NCBI GenBank assembly: GCA_022577435.1
Contig: JAKOON010000023.1
Span: 4,125,501 to 4,189,500 of the forward strand
Length of the DNA: 64,000 bases
Source of the DNA: Embiotoca jacksoni
Taxonomy: Eukaryota > Chordata > Actinopteri > Embiotocidae
Direction: 5' to 3'
The translations under genes and the position numbers were made by a program. Positions 40,840 to 53,261 of the stretch are shown here, piece by piece. The notes under the pieces are model-generated. The model had not been told where the DNA came from and did not search any database. It saw only the letters and a list, made by a program, of their open reading frames with translations. Positions within the stretch are counted from its first letter, which is position 1. Each line of letters begins with the position of its first letter.

Positions 40840-42845
40840 AGTTGGCACCATTCGGGGCATATGTTATGTTTGGTCAGAGAAAATTCCATGAGTTTGTACA
40901 GAGGAGTGCTGACACCTGCCTACACATTACTGGCAAACGGCATGTGGGAGGGAAATACAGATGCGGGCAGATTTGGCTCCATCCAAGAAACATGGGCCTC
41001 TAGGATTTAAGGGACTGCGTCTGTTTTTTTGTTTTTTTGTTCTACACATTTCTACAGATTACATCTAAAAATCACAAAGAAGCAATAGTGACTGTTCTGA
41101 TAGTTTGGGTGCGTGTTGAGTGTTATCCATCTCTTATGTGCAAGCCCACGAGTGGAAAGATAGAAGGACTGGTTGGTTTGTGATTGATGGGCGAGAACAG
41201 GAATTGCTGCAGGCAAAACATAACTGTGAATAATAAAAACACTTTGGCCCTTTGCGTTGGTACTTGTGTTAGTTACTTTCTAAATACAGGTTGCATTTGT
41301 CCATTTTCAAAAAAAGCAAGCTAATAACTTGTGAATATAATTTAGCTCTCTATGTAGCTGACTAAAAAGTGTTTTCCATGTGCCAAAGAAAACAATTTCC
41401 TCCTCTATCAATTTAGATGTGGTGGAAACTGTTGGCCGTATCAAATATATTGAAACTGTGTATTTATCTTTAGTTTATCATTAATCATTCAACAGCTGTT
41501 AAGACCTAATAAAAAAAAAAAAAAACTCAATTTAACATTTGATGACATTAATTCACCATACTACTTCATTTAGAAGTACATAGAAATGGTGCGCATGCAT
41601 TCTTTTTTGTAACAGAAGAGGGGCTGAATAGTTCAAGGTGTGAAGTGGTGATTGTAGCCGGCTGACTGATATCTTAAATTTCCACCATATTTTGAGTAGA
41701 ATCCCTTACAGGATGTAGATATGGAAATATTTTTACTTGGCCTGAAGTGATCAAAGAGAGGAACTGAGCCAGAAAGGAGGCATCCTGTCATTTATCTTGC
41801 CACCATATGTGAATGAGTCTCATGCAGGAAATGTGACCTTTTGAGAAGCCAGGCTCTGAGCAGGATCCTGTAAGAAGCACAGAGGGGAATTTTTTTGGGA
41901 CTAAAAAAGCATAACAAAAAATGATAACTCATCACTGGTTTAGAAAATGAATGTGAACAGTGGAAATGTTCCTGCTTGGTCTCATAACATCACTCGGATT
42001 AAGAATATAATAAAATACTGTTCTGAACTGGTGACCTTTTCTAAGGTATAAATTGTTTTGGAAATCAGACAGCCTTGATGGAGGACTCATTATTTTCAGC
42101 ACACTTTTGCACAAAAGATCTCCTCATTTATCTTCAGAATTTCTAAACTTGACCGTTCATTTGAGAAAAGTGCTTTGTAATGTAAAGAGGAATATTTTAT
42201 TTATATTTAACTTAGCCAACCAGCAACCACCAGAGCTGCCTCTTGAAACCAATGTGTAAATGTCTTAAAATACAGCTTTAGGTTTTAGTCATAATTAACT
42301 GAAAATCCCCAGATTCTCTCCTGAATGTCTTTTACACTTTACATTTCCCAATAAACGATCAAGGTATCAGCTACTAATTTACCGACTCCTAATTTTTGGC
42401 ACAGTGTTGATACTGACTCTTTCAGTTGTAGTTTTTCATTTGCCATCCAACCATGTGACCACCACCCAGAACCACCACCTTTGCCCAGATTTGGATTTTC
42501 TCGCTCTCCGTCACTGACAAAATGATGGCGAGTTGTACTCCTCGTACCAGCTCTTATACTTCCACAGTCCATTTTTACAGTCTGATGTATCAGCTGTCAC
42601 CTGGTTTAGTTTGGCTGATGCTTCTCATTGGTAGGCAAATTTAGTTGCGCTGGGAAACAGTTAGAATGCATCTTGTGACGGAGAGACGGTGCCATCTGTG
42701 AGAAACGTCACACTTGCGATAGAATTCCATATTTTCTATATAAATGTATCGACACCCGCCTACACAGTGACAAGCTGCATGTGGGAGGGAGTGTGTTCAC
42801 AGACGGAGGCAGCCTGGGCTCCAAGCTCTATAAGGGGCTAGCTAC
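40840..42845 (+). repeat. Pair of diverged direct repeats downstream of slc12a9
   Basis: About 40840-41010 and 42682-42845 share CACCTGCCTACACA/CACCCGCCTACACA, GCATGTGGGAGGGA and GGCTCCA in order. Only these two flanks are the repeat; the sequence between them is not obviously repetitive. Confidence 0.5.
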
Positions 42846-45800
42846 CATGTTCACTGTCCAAAAAGTAACTCTTACTCTTGTTTAACTGTATTGGACTGAA
42901 TGCGACATACAGTCCCAAATACTTCCTACGAAGCAAATTTGTTTTGTAAACACAAAACAAATCTGCTCATGTTTTCTCTGCAGAAATAGGAGTCGGGTTT
43001 AAGGGAGATTCCTCCATGCCCACAGGATGAAGGAACTGAATCACTTCCGATTGGATTGGGTTGCTGATATTTAAAAAGTGTAAAGAAAAAACATAAAAAG
43101 AAAAAGAAACTGTCCGTGCGTTTTACAAAACAGTGTCGACAGTTAGTTTGTGGAGGGATGCATTAGTGTCCACTTGATGTTCTTTTATCCTCAATGAAAT
43201 GGACAGTTCTCATTCAGAGGCAGCTGTGGTGCCATGTATCCTACAGGCTTCAGCTGCTCTGATGGATTTAAAATGTCAGAAATATTGTGTTGCACACATT
43301 ATAGCTCTTTCGCATCTGTTTGGTCACATTTGTTTGAAGAGACGTCGGAAGCAAAACGGACACCTGAAACATGTGGACACATTTTCAGGTTGTCACAAAC
43401 CTGAGACTTTATTTTGAAATTCAAGATACATTTTTGTCTTTCCAGGCCTCTAATTCACAGCATCTACACTAAAAAATATATTTCAAATAAATTTAGACAA
43501 ACTAAGCATATTATGATCACTTGGACGCGGTCTTCAGAGAAATTCAATTTAAATGAAATGAAATGACAAAAACAAACTTAACTAAATCAAAATTACAGAA
43601 ACGCTAAGAAGATCGTAGAAAGTAACATTCGTGTTGGAAAACGTACTCAAAGCTGCTCATATGTTTTTGCTGGGATGATGAGATCTTTTGACATTTTCTC
43701 ATCTGAAGTCTGTTGTTTTGGATTTGAGATAGTCAGTCTCCCTGTTGGCTCAATTTCCTGAGTTTTTAACATTCAAAAGTTTTCTGTTCTGTCTTTACTG
43801 TTTTAATCATGATTTTTTTTTTTTTAGTGCCATCAAACTGAATAGCAATACGCTTTCTCAAATCTTCTGTCTGTCAGCTTTTCTGTAGTTCTGAAAAGAC
43901 AGTTTCTGATTAACTGTCAGTTGCTTTCTTCCTCAAGTGTGAGGACCATTGAAACAAAAAATAGAAAGAGTGGGAGCTGGCAGCAGTCCATCCCATGGCA
44001 CTGCTTGAGTTCTGAATGTAACCTGAAGGAAAGTTATCCCACATCTTCTGCCTCTGCTCCCTGGATCTGTGCTTGTGACGTAGTTTAAACTGCTGTTACT
44101 GTGGAAATAGCATCACTTCATCAGAGTGGGAGGAGGACTGCAGATTGTTTTATCCTGGGGGATTGTATGCGTCTTTCTCCTACCGCATGCTCAGCCTTGA
44201 TATATTTGTGGAAAAAAATCATAACACGTTTTTACCACAAACCATGTAATCAATTTTAAGATTTCAGTGCCCAACATATAATTTATATTCTGCATGGAAA
44301 ACGAAACGTGACTTTGCTTCTATTCTCAAAAATGCACGTGAAATTAGGTGATTAGGAAGACATTTTTTTGTGTGTCCTGTAAATAGCAGAACGTTTCAAT
44401 GAAATTGAATGTTTTAAATAAACTGCCAACTGATTGAAGAATACCGCATATATATTTTTCAACATGCATGACCCTGAGGCTTAGTACCCTCCACGGCTAC
44501 AACTGATGTGACTCATGGACCTTCACTGAGCTTCATTGTCTGACATTGTTTTCCATATTTTTAAAGCCTTTAAATCTCTTTTGTGTCTGTCAATTTGACC
44601 ACATGATTATGACACGGTCCAATTTGTATGACCCCAATCGACTGTCTGTGAATTGGCCTGAGCATGCTGTCTGAGTAATGTTCATATATGGTAACTATTT
44701 CACTCCCACTCACACCGGGGATGCCCTTTTCTTCATGGAGGCCTTGACAACAACATGGAATACTCAGCGGATTTGCGTCACTCTCACACTTATACTGTCA
44801 CCAAACAAGGAATATGCTTATATTGCATCACGATGTCTCATCATGTTTGTCAGCCATCGATGGATATTATTAATCCTAGTCCAGTGACATATTGGGATGT
44901 CTGCGTCACTGACTGTGTAGGTGTTGAATGGCTGTAGCTTTGTAGTTCTGCAGCTTGTTTCCTGTGGCTCTCGAAACAAGTGTTTTTGACTGATTTGTTC
45001 CATGTTTTGTTTTTGTTAAAGGCTGATGGCTGGTTTTGGGTCAGGCTTTTGATTGTAGTTGGAAAAAATACTTCAGAGTATTGACACAATGCACTTTTTT
45101 TTGTATTCTATTGACAGTATCACATGGTTTACTTGAGGTTTACGTGTGTCAAATGGTGTACTCACCAAAAGGAGCCTTTTTCATACATCAGCGTGTTTAG
45201 TATTTCTAGTTCGATAAGATTTCATCACCCCCATTAAAATGTCGATATACTTTAGTATGTGAAGCAAAAGCAACCTTTCGCACTGCATGTCACTTTTAAT
45301 GAATGTCATTTAATTAAACTGAAATGGGTATGCCTTTTCTCTATGCTATTGACACAACCTCACTTTCATTTGAAAACAAACATCTAAATGAGGCACTGAA
45401 TATTTTCCCTTACTTCAGAAACAGTAGTTTATATGTGTTAAATGGGAATACTTTGAGTGTATAGCCTAGTTTAAGAGCAATGGCAAAATCAATTTCTCTA
45501 TACATCCATACATCTGTTTATAGATCCATACATCTTGCCTGTAACCCTGGCTCACTATATATCTTGTTTTGTTAATTTAGTGACCCCATCTATATTCATC
45601 GTAAATGAATGTGGGAGTGGAAGAGGAGGCGACTCGCGTGTGGGAGGTGAAACATACGTGCACCTGTCTCGTTTTTGGGGCTACGCATGTTTGGCATGTT
45701 CCGCTGCTTTCTCACCTTCTCCTTTTTACCGGTTCAGCCTGACGCAGAGCATGAGGCAACCTGCACCAGTCAAGACTGACTAGTCCTTTCTGCCATCTGG

Positions 45801-46404
45801 TGCTCTGTTCCTTAGATGGAAATTTGTTTTTCTGTGCAAGTACAGCTTAAACTCTGTGGGGCCTAATAATGTTGAACTCAATTATTAGAGAATCAAAACA
45901 ACAACCATTTGGTTTTGCTTATTTTCTATGAGTACTGTTTTCAGCGATAAAGAACCACACTACTTCAAGAGTATTACTTCATATGGATACAGTATGTTGT
46001 TTTAATTTGAAGTTTTGTTCACCAATCAATACATTTTCACCGATTTTGAAACCATCAGTGTTTATATATCATAACTTTCTCAATGACTTTTTCCAGTTGT
46101 AGCTGCATGGGAACTCATCACATTTACAGATCAGTGCAAATGAAGTAAAATTTGCATCTCGTGATCACTGTGAAGTGATAATTTCTTACAGCTGATTCTT
46201 TTCCATTTCTCATTTCCTCTTGATATTTAGTTGATACAAGATGTCTCTGCCGAGGGCAGATGGCAAAACAGTGTCGCAGCAGCTCTCTAAATCTGAGATC
46301 AGAAGTCCGTATAGTGTGTGAGACATGTTTGTCACATTTTTAGTTTGTCAGAGTGGATGATGGATGATGTTGTTATTCTTATCATGACAGGAACATTAGG
46401 GAGG

Positions 46405-46690
46405 GCTACATGGTGGCTCAGTGGTTATCAGTGGCTCCTTGATTTGAAGCCAGCTCGCCAGACAGGCTTCTCTGATGGCTCCTTGCATCTGTGTGGGTTT
46501 CCATCTGCTGTTCCTGTTTCCTCACGCAGTCCAGAAATAGAGGATAATTGGAGAATCCAAATTGTCTGTAGGTGTAAGTGTAATGTGGTGGTCTGTCGTA
46601 TGTGTTTGATCAACCAGCAACCTGTCCAGGGTGAATTGTGGTGTGCTTCAGCTTCTCGCAACTCTTAACGGCATGAGTGGGTTTGGAAAA
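46405..46690 (+). repeat. Teleost interspersed repeat (GGTGGCTCAGTGGTTA family), degraded
   Basis: It opens with GGTGGCTCAGTGGTTA and contains GTGTGGGTTTCC, TTTCCTCACGCAGTCC, AATTGTCTGTAGGTGTAAGTG and AACCTGTCCAGGGTG in order. This is a very abundant fish repeat with a tRNA-like head. The copy has several indels. Confidence 0.65.
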
Positions 46691-47399
46691 ATATTATGGA
46701 TAAGATGAAAGATATCTGCTGGTTTTACTTTAATGCATTGAAGCAGTTTTATGAAGCACTAATATTGTTATTAGAATTGTTATTTTACATAAGTATCACA
46801 CAGAGATCCACACTGCAAAAGTTATAAATAGGCATCATTAAGTTATATATTTATATATTATATTTGTTCCATTTTAGGCATCCACATACAGAGTTAGTGT
46901 GAACAAACAGCTTTCAGTAAGTCAACAAGCCCCCACAAATTAATATGTGGCAAGCTACAAAGTGAAAATGTTTCTTGGCTTTAGTTAAGTGAACACACAC
47001 CGCTTAATGTCAATCAGAACAAAATAATGTGCTTTGCGCAGCAAATGCTCCAGTGCCACACTTTTCAGACTTGCCACTGATCCCCAGGCAGCATTTTCTA
47101 CATTACTACAAACATAGGACAGGAGAAAATAATGTCATAATGCAAGTATAAACACAACCACAAAATCTGGTAAATGTAATTATGTTAAATGTATTAATCT
47201 CAGACTGTAATTGGGATAATGGGTGGTGGCAGTGATCACCAAACCTTTAGGGCCAGAGGCAAGACATAAATTTAACACGTACATTTAACACTGACATGAG
47301 TCCAAATCCAGCCACTCGGGGGACACTTTGACTTTTGGCTGACTCCTCAGAAGAGAATTTAGACATGTCTCATGCTTCTGTGATGATAAAATTGTTGCG

Positions 47400-47900
47400 A
47401 AAGTCCTATTGTTCTTCAAGGAATTATTATTCCGCATTATTATTATTCTCCGTAAACAACTGCATTTTTGGAGGCTTTATCATATTCAAAAATGTATGAA
47501 AGTTGGTACACGTGTCTCTCCCGGCGAAAAATGTCGTATTTTAGTGGAATCGCGAGTGGGCGTGGCCAAATGGCTCGCTAGCGCCCCCTACACAGATGCC
47601 CCGGCAGCTACATTTACCTACATGTTCCAATGCACCATTACGTCAACTCAAAAGGAAGTCCGGCATTTCAAATTTAGTCGCCATTTTTGGCGATTCACAC
47701 GTACTTTAATGAACTCCTCCTACAGATTTTGTCAGACCGACTTGAAATTTAGTCTGTGCACGTTTAACAAGGTAAAAGTTATCAAAAGAATTTGTTTTTG
47801 TCGATCGGTGTGCCTGTGGCGTTGCGGCCAAAATGTGAAAAAAAGGTCATAATATAGCATGTCGTCCAAAAAGTGACCCAAAACTGACTTTTGGGTCACA
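47400..47900. repeat. Probable interspersed repeat with CpG-rich core
   Basis: A block with GAGTGGGCGTGGCC, TAGCGCCCCCTAC and GAAGTCCGGCAT differs in composition from its AT-rich flanks and resembles a dispersed fish repeat. It holds a 147-codon open frame (47409-47852) that shows no recognisable domain. Family name unknown. Confidence 0.4.
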
Positions 47901-47924
47901 TTTTGCAACAGTGTGATTTTTTTT

Positions 47925-48030
47925 TTTTTTTTAAAGATATTACAAAGGGGGTGCTCGAAACCCCCAAACCTTCTTGCTGAGAGGCAACAGTGCTATCCAC
48001 TGCACCACCAATCTTCCTAGGACATAGTCT
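47925..48030 (-). repeat. tRNA-head repeat fragment, minus strand
   Basis: Read on the minus strand it gives GGTGGTGCAGTGGATAGCAC, then TTGCCTCTCAGCAAGAAGG and a GTTTCGAGC box, the same head as the abundant repeat at 46.4 kb. It is not a functional tRNA, because no full cloverleaf follows. Confidence 0.55.
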
Positions 48031-48434
48031 GCATTGTGACTGCAACCTATAACTCCACCATCCACAAATATTCCTTCAAATGCGACTTCAACGGTCTACA
48101 ACGCCGCTTCAGAGCTAGAGACAACCTCATGGAGACACGGGTTCGAGCCCTGCTCAAGGTAATTCAAACAGTTCACGGAGGGTGAGTCCCCTTAAGGGTA
48201 AGCCATACTGTTCATGGATAGCTAGTCCCCCTAAGGGTGAGCCACACGGTTGTGGGTTTGCGTTGTAAACGCAGTCATACCAAAGGTCAACAACAGTACA
48301 AAATAAAACCTAAAACAAAACTAAAATAAAAAAAATAAAGGGTGTGTCTAAATCTTCTTTGATTTCTGTCTGAACTACCACAAACTATATCCCCCAAAAT
48401 CCCATTATGTAAGTATGACTTTTTTTCATATTTC

Positions 48435-48510
48435 GGATGACAGTGGTGCAGTGATTAGAGCAGTTACCTCAGTGAGAAGTAACTGGGTTCAATCCCCACT
48501 TAAGGCATGC
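48435..48510 (+). repeat. tRNA-head repeat fragment, plus strand
   Basis: CAGTGGTGCAGTGATTAGAG and GGGTTCAATCCCC resemble the A and B boxes of the same repeat class as 47.93-48.03 kb. A short degraded copy. Confidence 0.45.
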
Positions 48511-48804
48511 AAGTCAGTTCAGAAAAAGTTCATTTTCCAAACAGTGATAAAAAAAAACCATACTGTAGCATCCAAAAAGTGATTAAAAAACATAAATAGT
48601 ATATAGTATTTTGAATAGCCAGCGGCTAAATTTGATGCTTCACAATGACACAGGAAGTTGATGTTTAAGGTCAAACGATTCTCCAAACCTTACAAAACTT
48701 TGCACATGCGTCAGGCACCAACTTTCATGAGTTTTTGAAGATGTTAAAGCCGCCAAAAAAGGCCCTTTTTTTTTTTTTTTTAAAGAAGAATAAGGAACGA
48801 GATC

Positions 48805-48896
48805 GATATGCGGACCCTCATGTGCTGCAGGTCGGGGAGCCGGCGGCCCCGACCCGCTGGATCCCCAACGTGCAGCATGCGAGGGCCCGCATATCA
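48805..48896. repeat. GC-rich foldback (imperfect 38-bp inverted repeat)
   Basis: The left arm begins GATATGCGGACCCTC; the right arm ends GAGGGCCCGCATATC, and the similarity continues inward to about 38 bases per arm. Within the loop GGTCGGGG and CCCCGACC form a second perfect palindrome. It is much richer in GC than its surroundings. Confidence 0.6.
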
Positions 48897-49689
48897 CTGC
48901 TTGCAGTTTAACTTTAATTACACATTGTTGGTGGATATTTAGATTTGTGTCCATGACTCAGTACCATCAGGAGGTACATGATTGTTCCCAAATTAGTTCT
49001 AACAATGACACACATGAAGCCAGAGTCATAAAGAACTATTTTAAGACACAAGCAGAACAAGGCGTTCTGCCAGAGATAGTTGGCTATGGCCCCCACAGAG
49101 CCCTGATCTCAGTATCATCTTGTCAGGCTTAGATTATATGAAGAGGCAGAATTGATGCTGGGACAACCTGCCTGCAGAACACTTTAAAAAAAACGGTGCA
49201 ACTCTACCACAGGAGAAGGGTTCACACCAAAATATTGATTTGATTTACTTTCTTTTCTGTTTGCTGTACTTTGTATTAACGTAACTGATAAATAGCTATG
49301 GCACTTTTTTTTTTTTTTTTTTTTTTACAAATAATCCTCATTTTATTCTTAGTGCCTAAACCTTTTGCACAGCCCTGTATCACCACATAGCCTGTATTAC
49401 ACAGTCTAAATCCAATCCCGTCATTGCACACATGTTTATGTAAGAGTTACTGTAAATTAGATAACCGCCTCGATCAAAGCCACCTTGAGTTATATCACAT
49501 TTTGAGAGGAGTGAAGGAACTTGCTGCGCAGCGAGCAGTTCACTCACACCGGCCACACACATACTTGTATAACTGTTTAGATAACAGTCGCCCGTGCTTA
49601 GCCGCTGTGAGCCAACCATCGCCCCTGCTTCATTCACCCGCAGCTGCTGCGTCGTAGTGATTTGCTCTCGCCTCACACACGCCGGCAGA

Positions 49690-50347
49690 AAGCGTGGGTT
49701 TCCACGTGAAAGCGGTGACAACCCTTATATAAAAAGACTGACAGCACCGGGGCCCAGTCGCGGAGCGGGGCGGCAGTTACCGTGACCGCCCCCCGGGGAG
49801 GCGGTAACTGCTGATTGGTTCAGTGCATCGTGACGTCGAGACGGAAGTATTTCTGACCAATGATCACAGAGCTGTAGGAGGCGCATAGAGAAGTGTCGAA
49901 ATGAAGTCCCTTCCCGAGCTGCAGATTCAAGGCTGCAGAAGCGCAGCGCGGGTGGAAATCTGAACGAAGAGTGTTGTTTCTGAGATCCAGCCGGGACCTC
50001 GCGACACCCGCAGGTTATCTCTCGAAAAGGACACAACCACAACCAGATAACAACATCCAGGCTTTGAATTTCGCGGAGACACCGGGAATCAGCAAAGAAT
50101 CTGCCTTGTGTGAGGTTGGTGGAGTTTTACGTGTGTGTGCGAGCTGTACTGTGCAGCGTTAGTGTTGCAGTGTGTTTTAAAATGTGTGGGATGAAGCTTA
50201 ACCCGCCGTTAAGGAGCGCTGCTCTGAATCGCCTATGTATATAACACTATATGATCGCGAGGTGCGAAAGTTGCATAACTGTGTTACTGACACGGCCAGT
50301 CTCGGTCAGCAGAATCCAGCAGGACACCGGCCCTGACCCACATCACG
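49690..50347 (+). promoter_or_regulatory. per1: per1 promoter and probable 5' UTR exon, CpG-rich
   Basis: A GC- and CpG-rich block stands out from AT-rich surroundings 5.3 kb upstream of the per1 start codon. It contains an E-box CACGTG at 49703-49708, a TATATAAA at 49726-49733, CCAAT elements (reverse at about 49814, forward at 49857) and a CRE-like TGACGTCG at 49831-49838. A plausible 5' UTR exon could end at the donor-like site after 50347, splicing to the acceptor before 55489. E-box and CRE control are established for mammalian Per1; their use here is inferred. Exact transcription start and exon 1 borders cannot be fixed by eye. Confidence 0.6.
49773..49811. repeat. Inverted repeat in the per1 promoter
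   Basis: GCAGTTACCG (49773-49782) and CGGTAACTGC (49802-49811) are perfect inverted arms. An ACCGCC/GGCGGT pair and a central CCCCGGGG lie inside. The element starts about 40 bases after the TATA box. Confidence 0.75.
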
Positions 50348-53202
50348 GTAGGAACCTGAATCCGATCGCGTGGGAATAACCTTTACGTGCTGTAAACGGA
50401 AATGCCGCCAGTAATCTGCGCTGAGAGGAACTTTATATAAATATATGAGTAAATGCATTATGCAGTAAAATTTGATACTCATCGCTAAACTGCCGAGTAT
50501 TAGAGTTGACAGAGTAATCGTTGGGATGTCAGGGAGACATATGGCTCATTGTTTATTTACTTTGTGGTGTCACTGTCACATGAAAACTCCGGCATAATGC
50601 CTTACATAAAGAGTCTACTGCAGCTGCACATGGCAGAACTTCACATGCAACTCCGGATAGAGAATCTGAGATGTGAGTTATGGTTTCCCTCAAAGAGGCT
50701 GTCATCGTGTTGAGTCAGGCTGTTTTGCCTATGAGGGAAACAATATTTACATGTAAGATACTTTGTCTCTTCCAACCATTCATTCATTATAATGTGCTGT
50801 CTGTGACTCAATGGGAAGTACTTCTACTCAACGACTGCAACACAATTTTGTGATATTGTACCTTTACTTTTAATTCAAATCATTTGTTTGACATCAGTGT
50901 TCAGCCGTTGTTAAAAGGGAAACTGGCGAGATAATAAAGTAACAGCTGTCATTAATGTAGAATGCAATTACAGTGACATGCAGTATATAACACTAAAACA
51001 TGGAACTTAATTTAGCAGGAATCTTGTGGGAGATAGACATGCAGCAGCAGCAAGTCTGATGTGGCCATATTCAGCTTGCCCTTTGTGACTGGGAAGAGGG
51101 TAAAAAGGATGACGGATGCATTTAAGGCTGGTATCTTACTATAGCAATCAGCGAAAGGGCATCTGTACAAATTTTCCCTCCCACAATTGCAGTGCCGGAG
51201 GAGAAGAGCTTGCCAATTAATTTTTTCTACTTGATGTCAGACAAATTAGATCATGTTACAGGACAGCTCAGCAACATGTATGATTTCTCTCACTGACATT
51301 TTTCACAGTGGGATCTCAAATTTGAAAGGTGCCAAAGCTTTGGGGCCGTTTTTGTGGACACTGTAGCACAGAATATATCTTTTCTTGTCAGCATGTTGCT
51401 CTATGTGCAGTTTTCTGATTGAACTCTGGTGGTCTGGGAACTGAAGCTAAAAGTGGATAGAGTCTTGGGTGGTCTAGGCAGGTACTTTTTCATTACTTCT
51501 ATTCAGGATGCCACCCAAGACAGATGTATGCATGAGGAAACAATGCCAGAGAAACCTCAGTCATGTCTGCACGTGAAGGAACTCACCGCATTTGTTGCCC
51601 TAAGATTTGAATTGTAACGATTATATTTGCATAAAAGAATCAGGTTACGATGAGAAATTACATTAAAAGTGTGAAAATAATATAATATAGATCTCATTCG
51701 CTCTATCTATAAGTTAGATATAGAAATTCTTCAACAAATCTACATGTATTCCCTGCAGGAGTCATGTTTTAAGTCCTCTTTCAGAAAAGTAAAGTGTGTC
51801 ATCAGCAGCTTTTTAAAATGTACTTTTCTGACACTAAATGGGAAGTTAATGCTGCCATTATGTGAAAGCAATCAATCAATTTCTGAAACTTTATTTATAA
51901 AGCACCGTTCTTACCGGTTAGTGCAGTTCAAGGTGATTAACAGATAATAACAATGTAAAAACAATTCAGGACAAGGTTTCTCAGTTTATGCTAATTACAT
52001 ATTCAAGTTTCCTATTAACACTAAAGCAATATTTTTTTTTTCAGCACCTTACTTTGCAAGTATAAATATTTATTTGCAAAGATTTTCAGAGTTAAAAGAT
52101 GGTGATGTAAGAACTTCACCTAAATACAAAACATTAGAAAATCTCTCAAAGCTGTCAGTGTTAACTTTTGGAATTAAAAAATGATGCCCTGCTGCAATCA
52201 GTTTCTGAAGCCAAGGTTCAAAGTTCACTTTCTAACTTTGCATTCAACAGCATACCAGTAAATTGGAGTGTATTGTACAATATGGGAACTGCACTCTGTA
52301 ATTAGTCAAATTATTGCCTTTAACATGATCCACAGTTATAAAAGTGCATCTACTCCAGCATTATTGTAAAAGATGGTTTGAGAGGACAAGTTAGATAATA
52401 TGATCCGAGCACTGTCGTGTGCATATTTTTACATCTGACAAAGAGAATGGAAATATTGGGTGATGATGTAGTACTCGCCTAAAGTATGAATGGATTTCTA
52501 GGTCTTGTTTATTTAATTCAGTAGTATAATCTGCCCCAGTCATTTCCTCCGGAAAAGACGGGTTTAAAAAGAATCAAGTAAAGCAAAAAGAAATGAGCAG
52601 CTTAGCAGCACACAAAAGAGGTAAGTGTTAGCAAGTGAAAATATAGTTTGAAATGGAGTTGCCTTTAAAAAAAAACTACATCTTTCTGATCCCAACTGTT
52701 CATGTTGCACGTGAAAGCAACATGTCACAGTGCCACAGTAGAAGTCTTAGAACTTTTTGATTGCCATTTGTTTTTCTGGTACTGCTGATCGAGAGCAACG
52801 CGTTGGAAAATAAGGATGGGACAGACGAAGATTACTGGAAATATCTCACAGGCTGTCTTTCCACCAGTCTAAGAAAACACGTGTTCACCACTACCGCAGT
52901 GGCCAGAGCTGAGAAACTCAACAAATGTAATCAAATTTTAATTTCCCACCTTGATTACAACCTTAGCTTTAATGGTTTCAAGCCATATCTGAAAGGAGTG
53001 TTCCATCCTTTTCACAATTAGAAAGTGATTTCTTCTAAATTGTCTCTTTTTAAAGTCCCTGAAGATTTTGAAAGGCAAAGGAAGCAACATGTTCCAATAG
53101 TCCAGAACAACCCTTTGATTGCATTAAAATGGCTGACAGAATCTACAAAAACTAACAGGCGACCCGTAATTGTGTTAGGTTTCATTTATTGCTCTGTTAG
53201 CC

Positions 53203-53261
<59 letters not shown>

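Larger units (their letters stand above)
39812..49689. other. Intergenic region between slc12a9 and per1
   Basis: No coding gene recognised on either strand. Contains the repeat pair at 40.8/42.7 kb, fish repeats at 46.4-48.5 kb, the GC-rich foldback at 48.8 kb, and CTCF-like motifs near 40418 and 45791. Confidence 0.65.

Noticed and set aside
48100..48170. tRNA-like GGGTTCGAGCCC box
   Set aside because: Only a B-box-like segment; no complete cloverleaf or acceptor stem, so probably repeat-derived.
49703..52883. Enrichment of CACGTG E-boxes around per1
   Set aside because: CACGTG also occurs near 3408, 4134, 20722, 30917, 40054, 44335 and 47508, so the count near per1 is not clearly above background.
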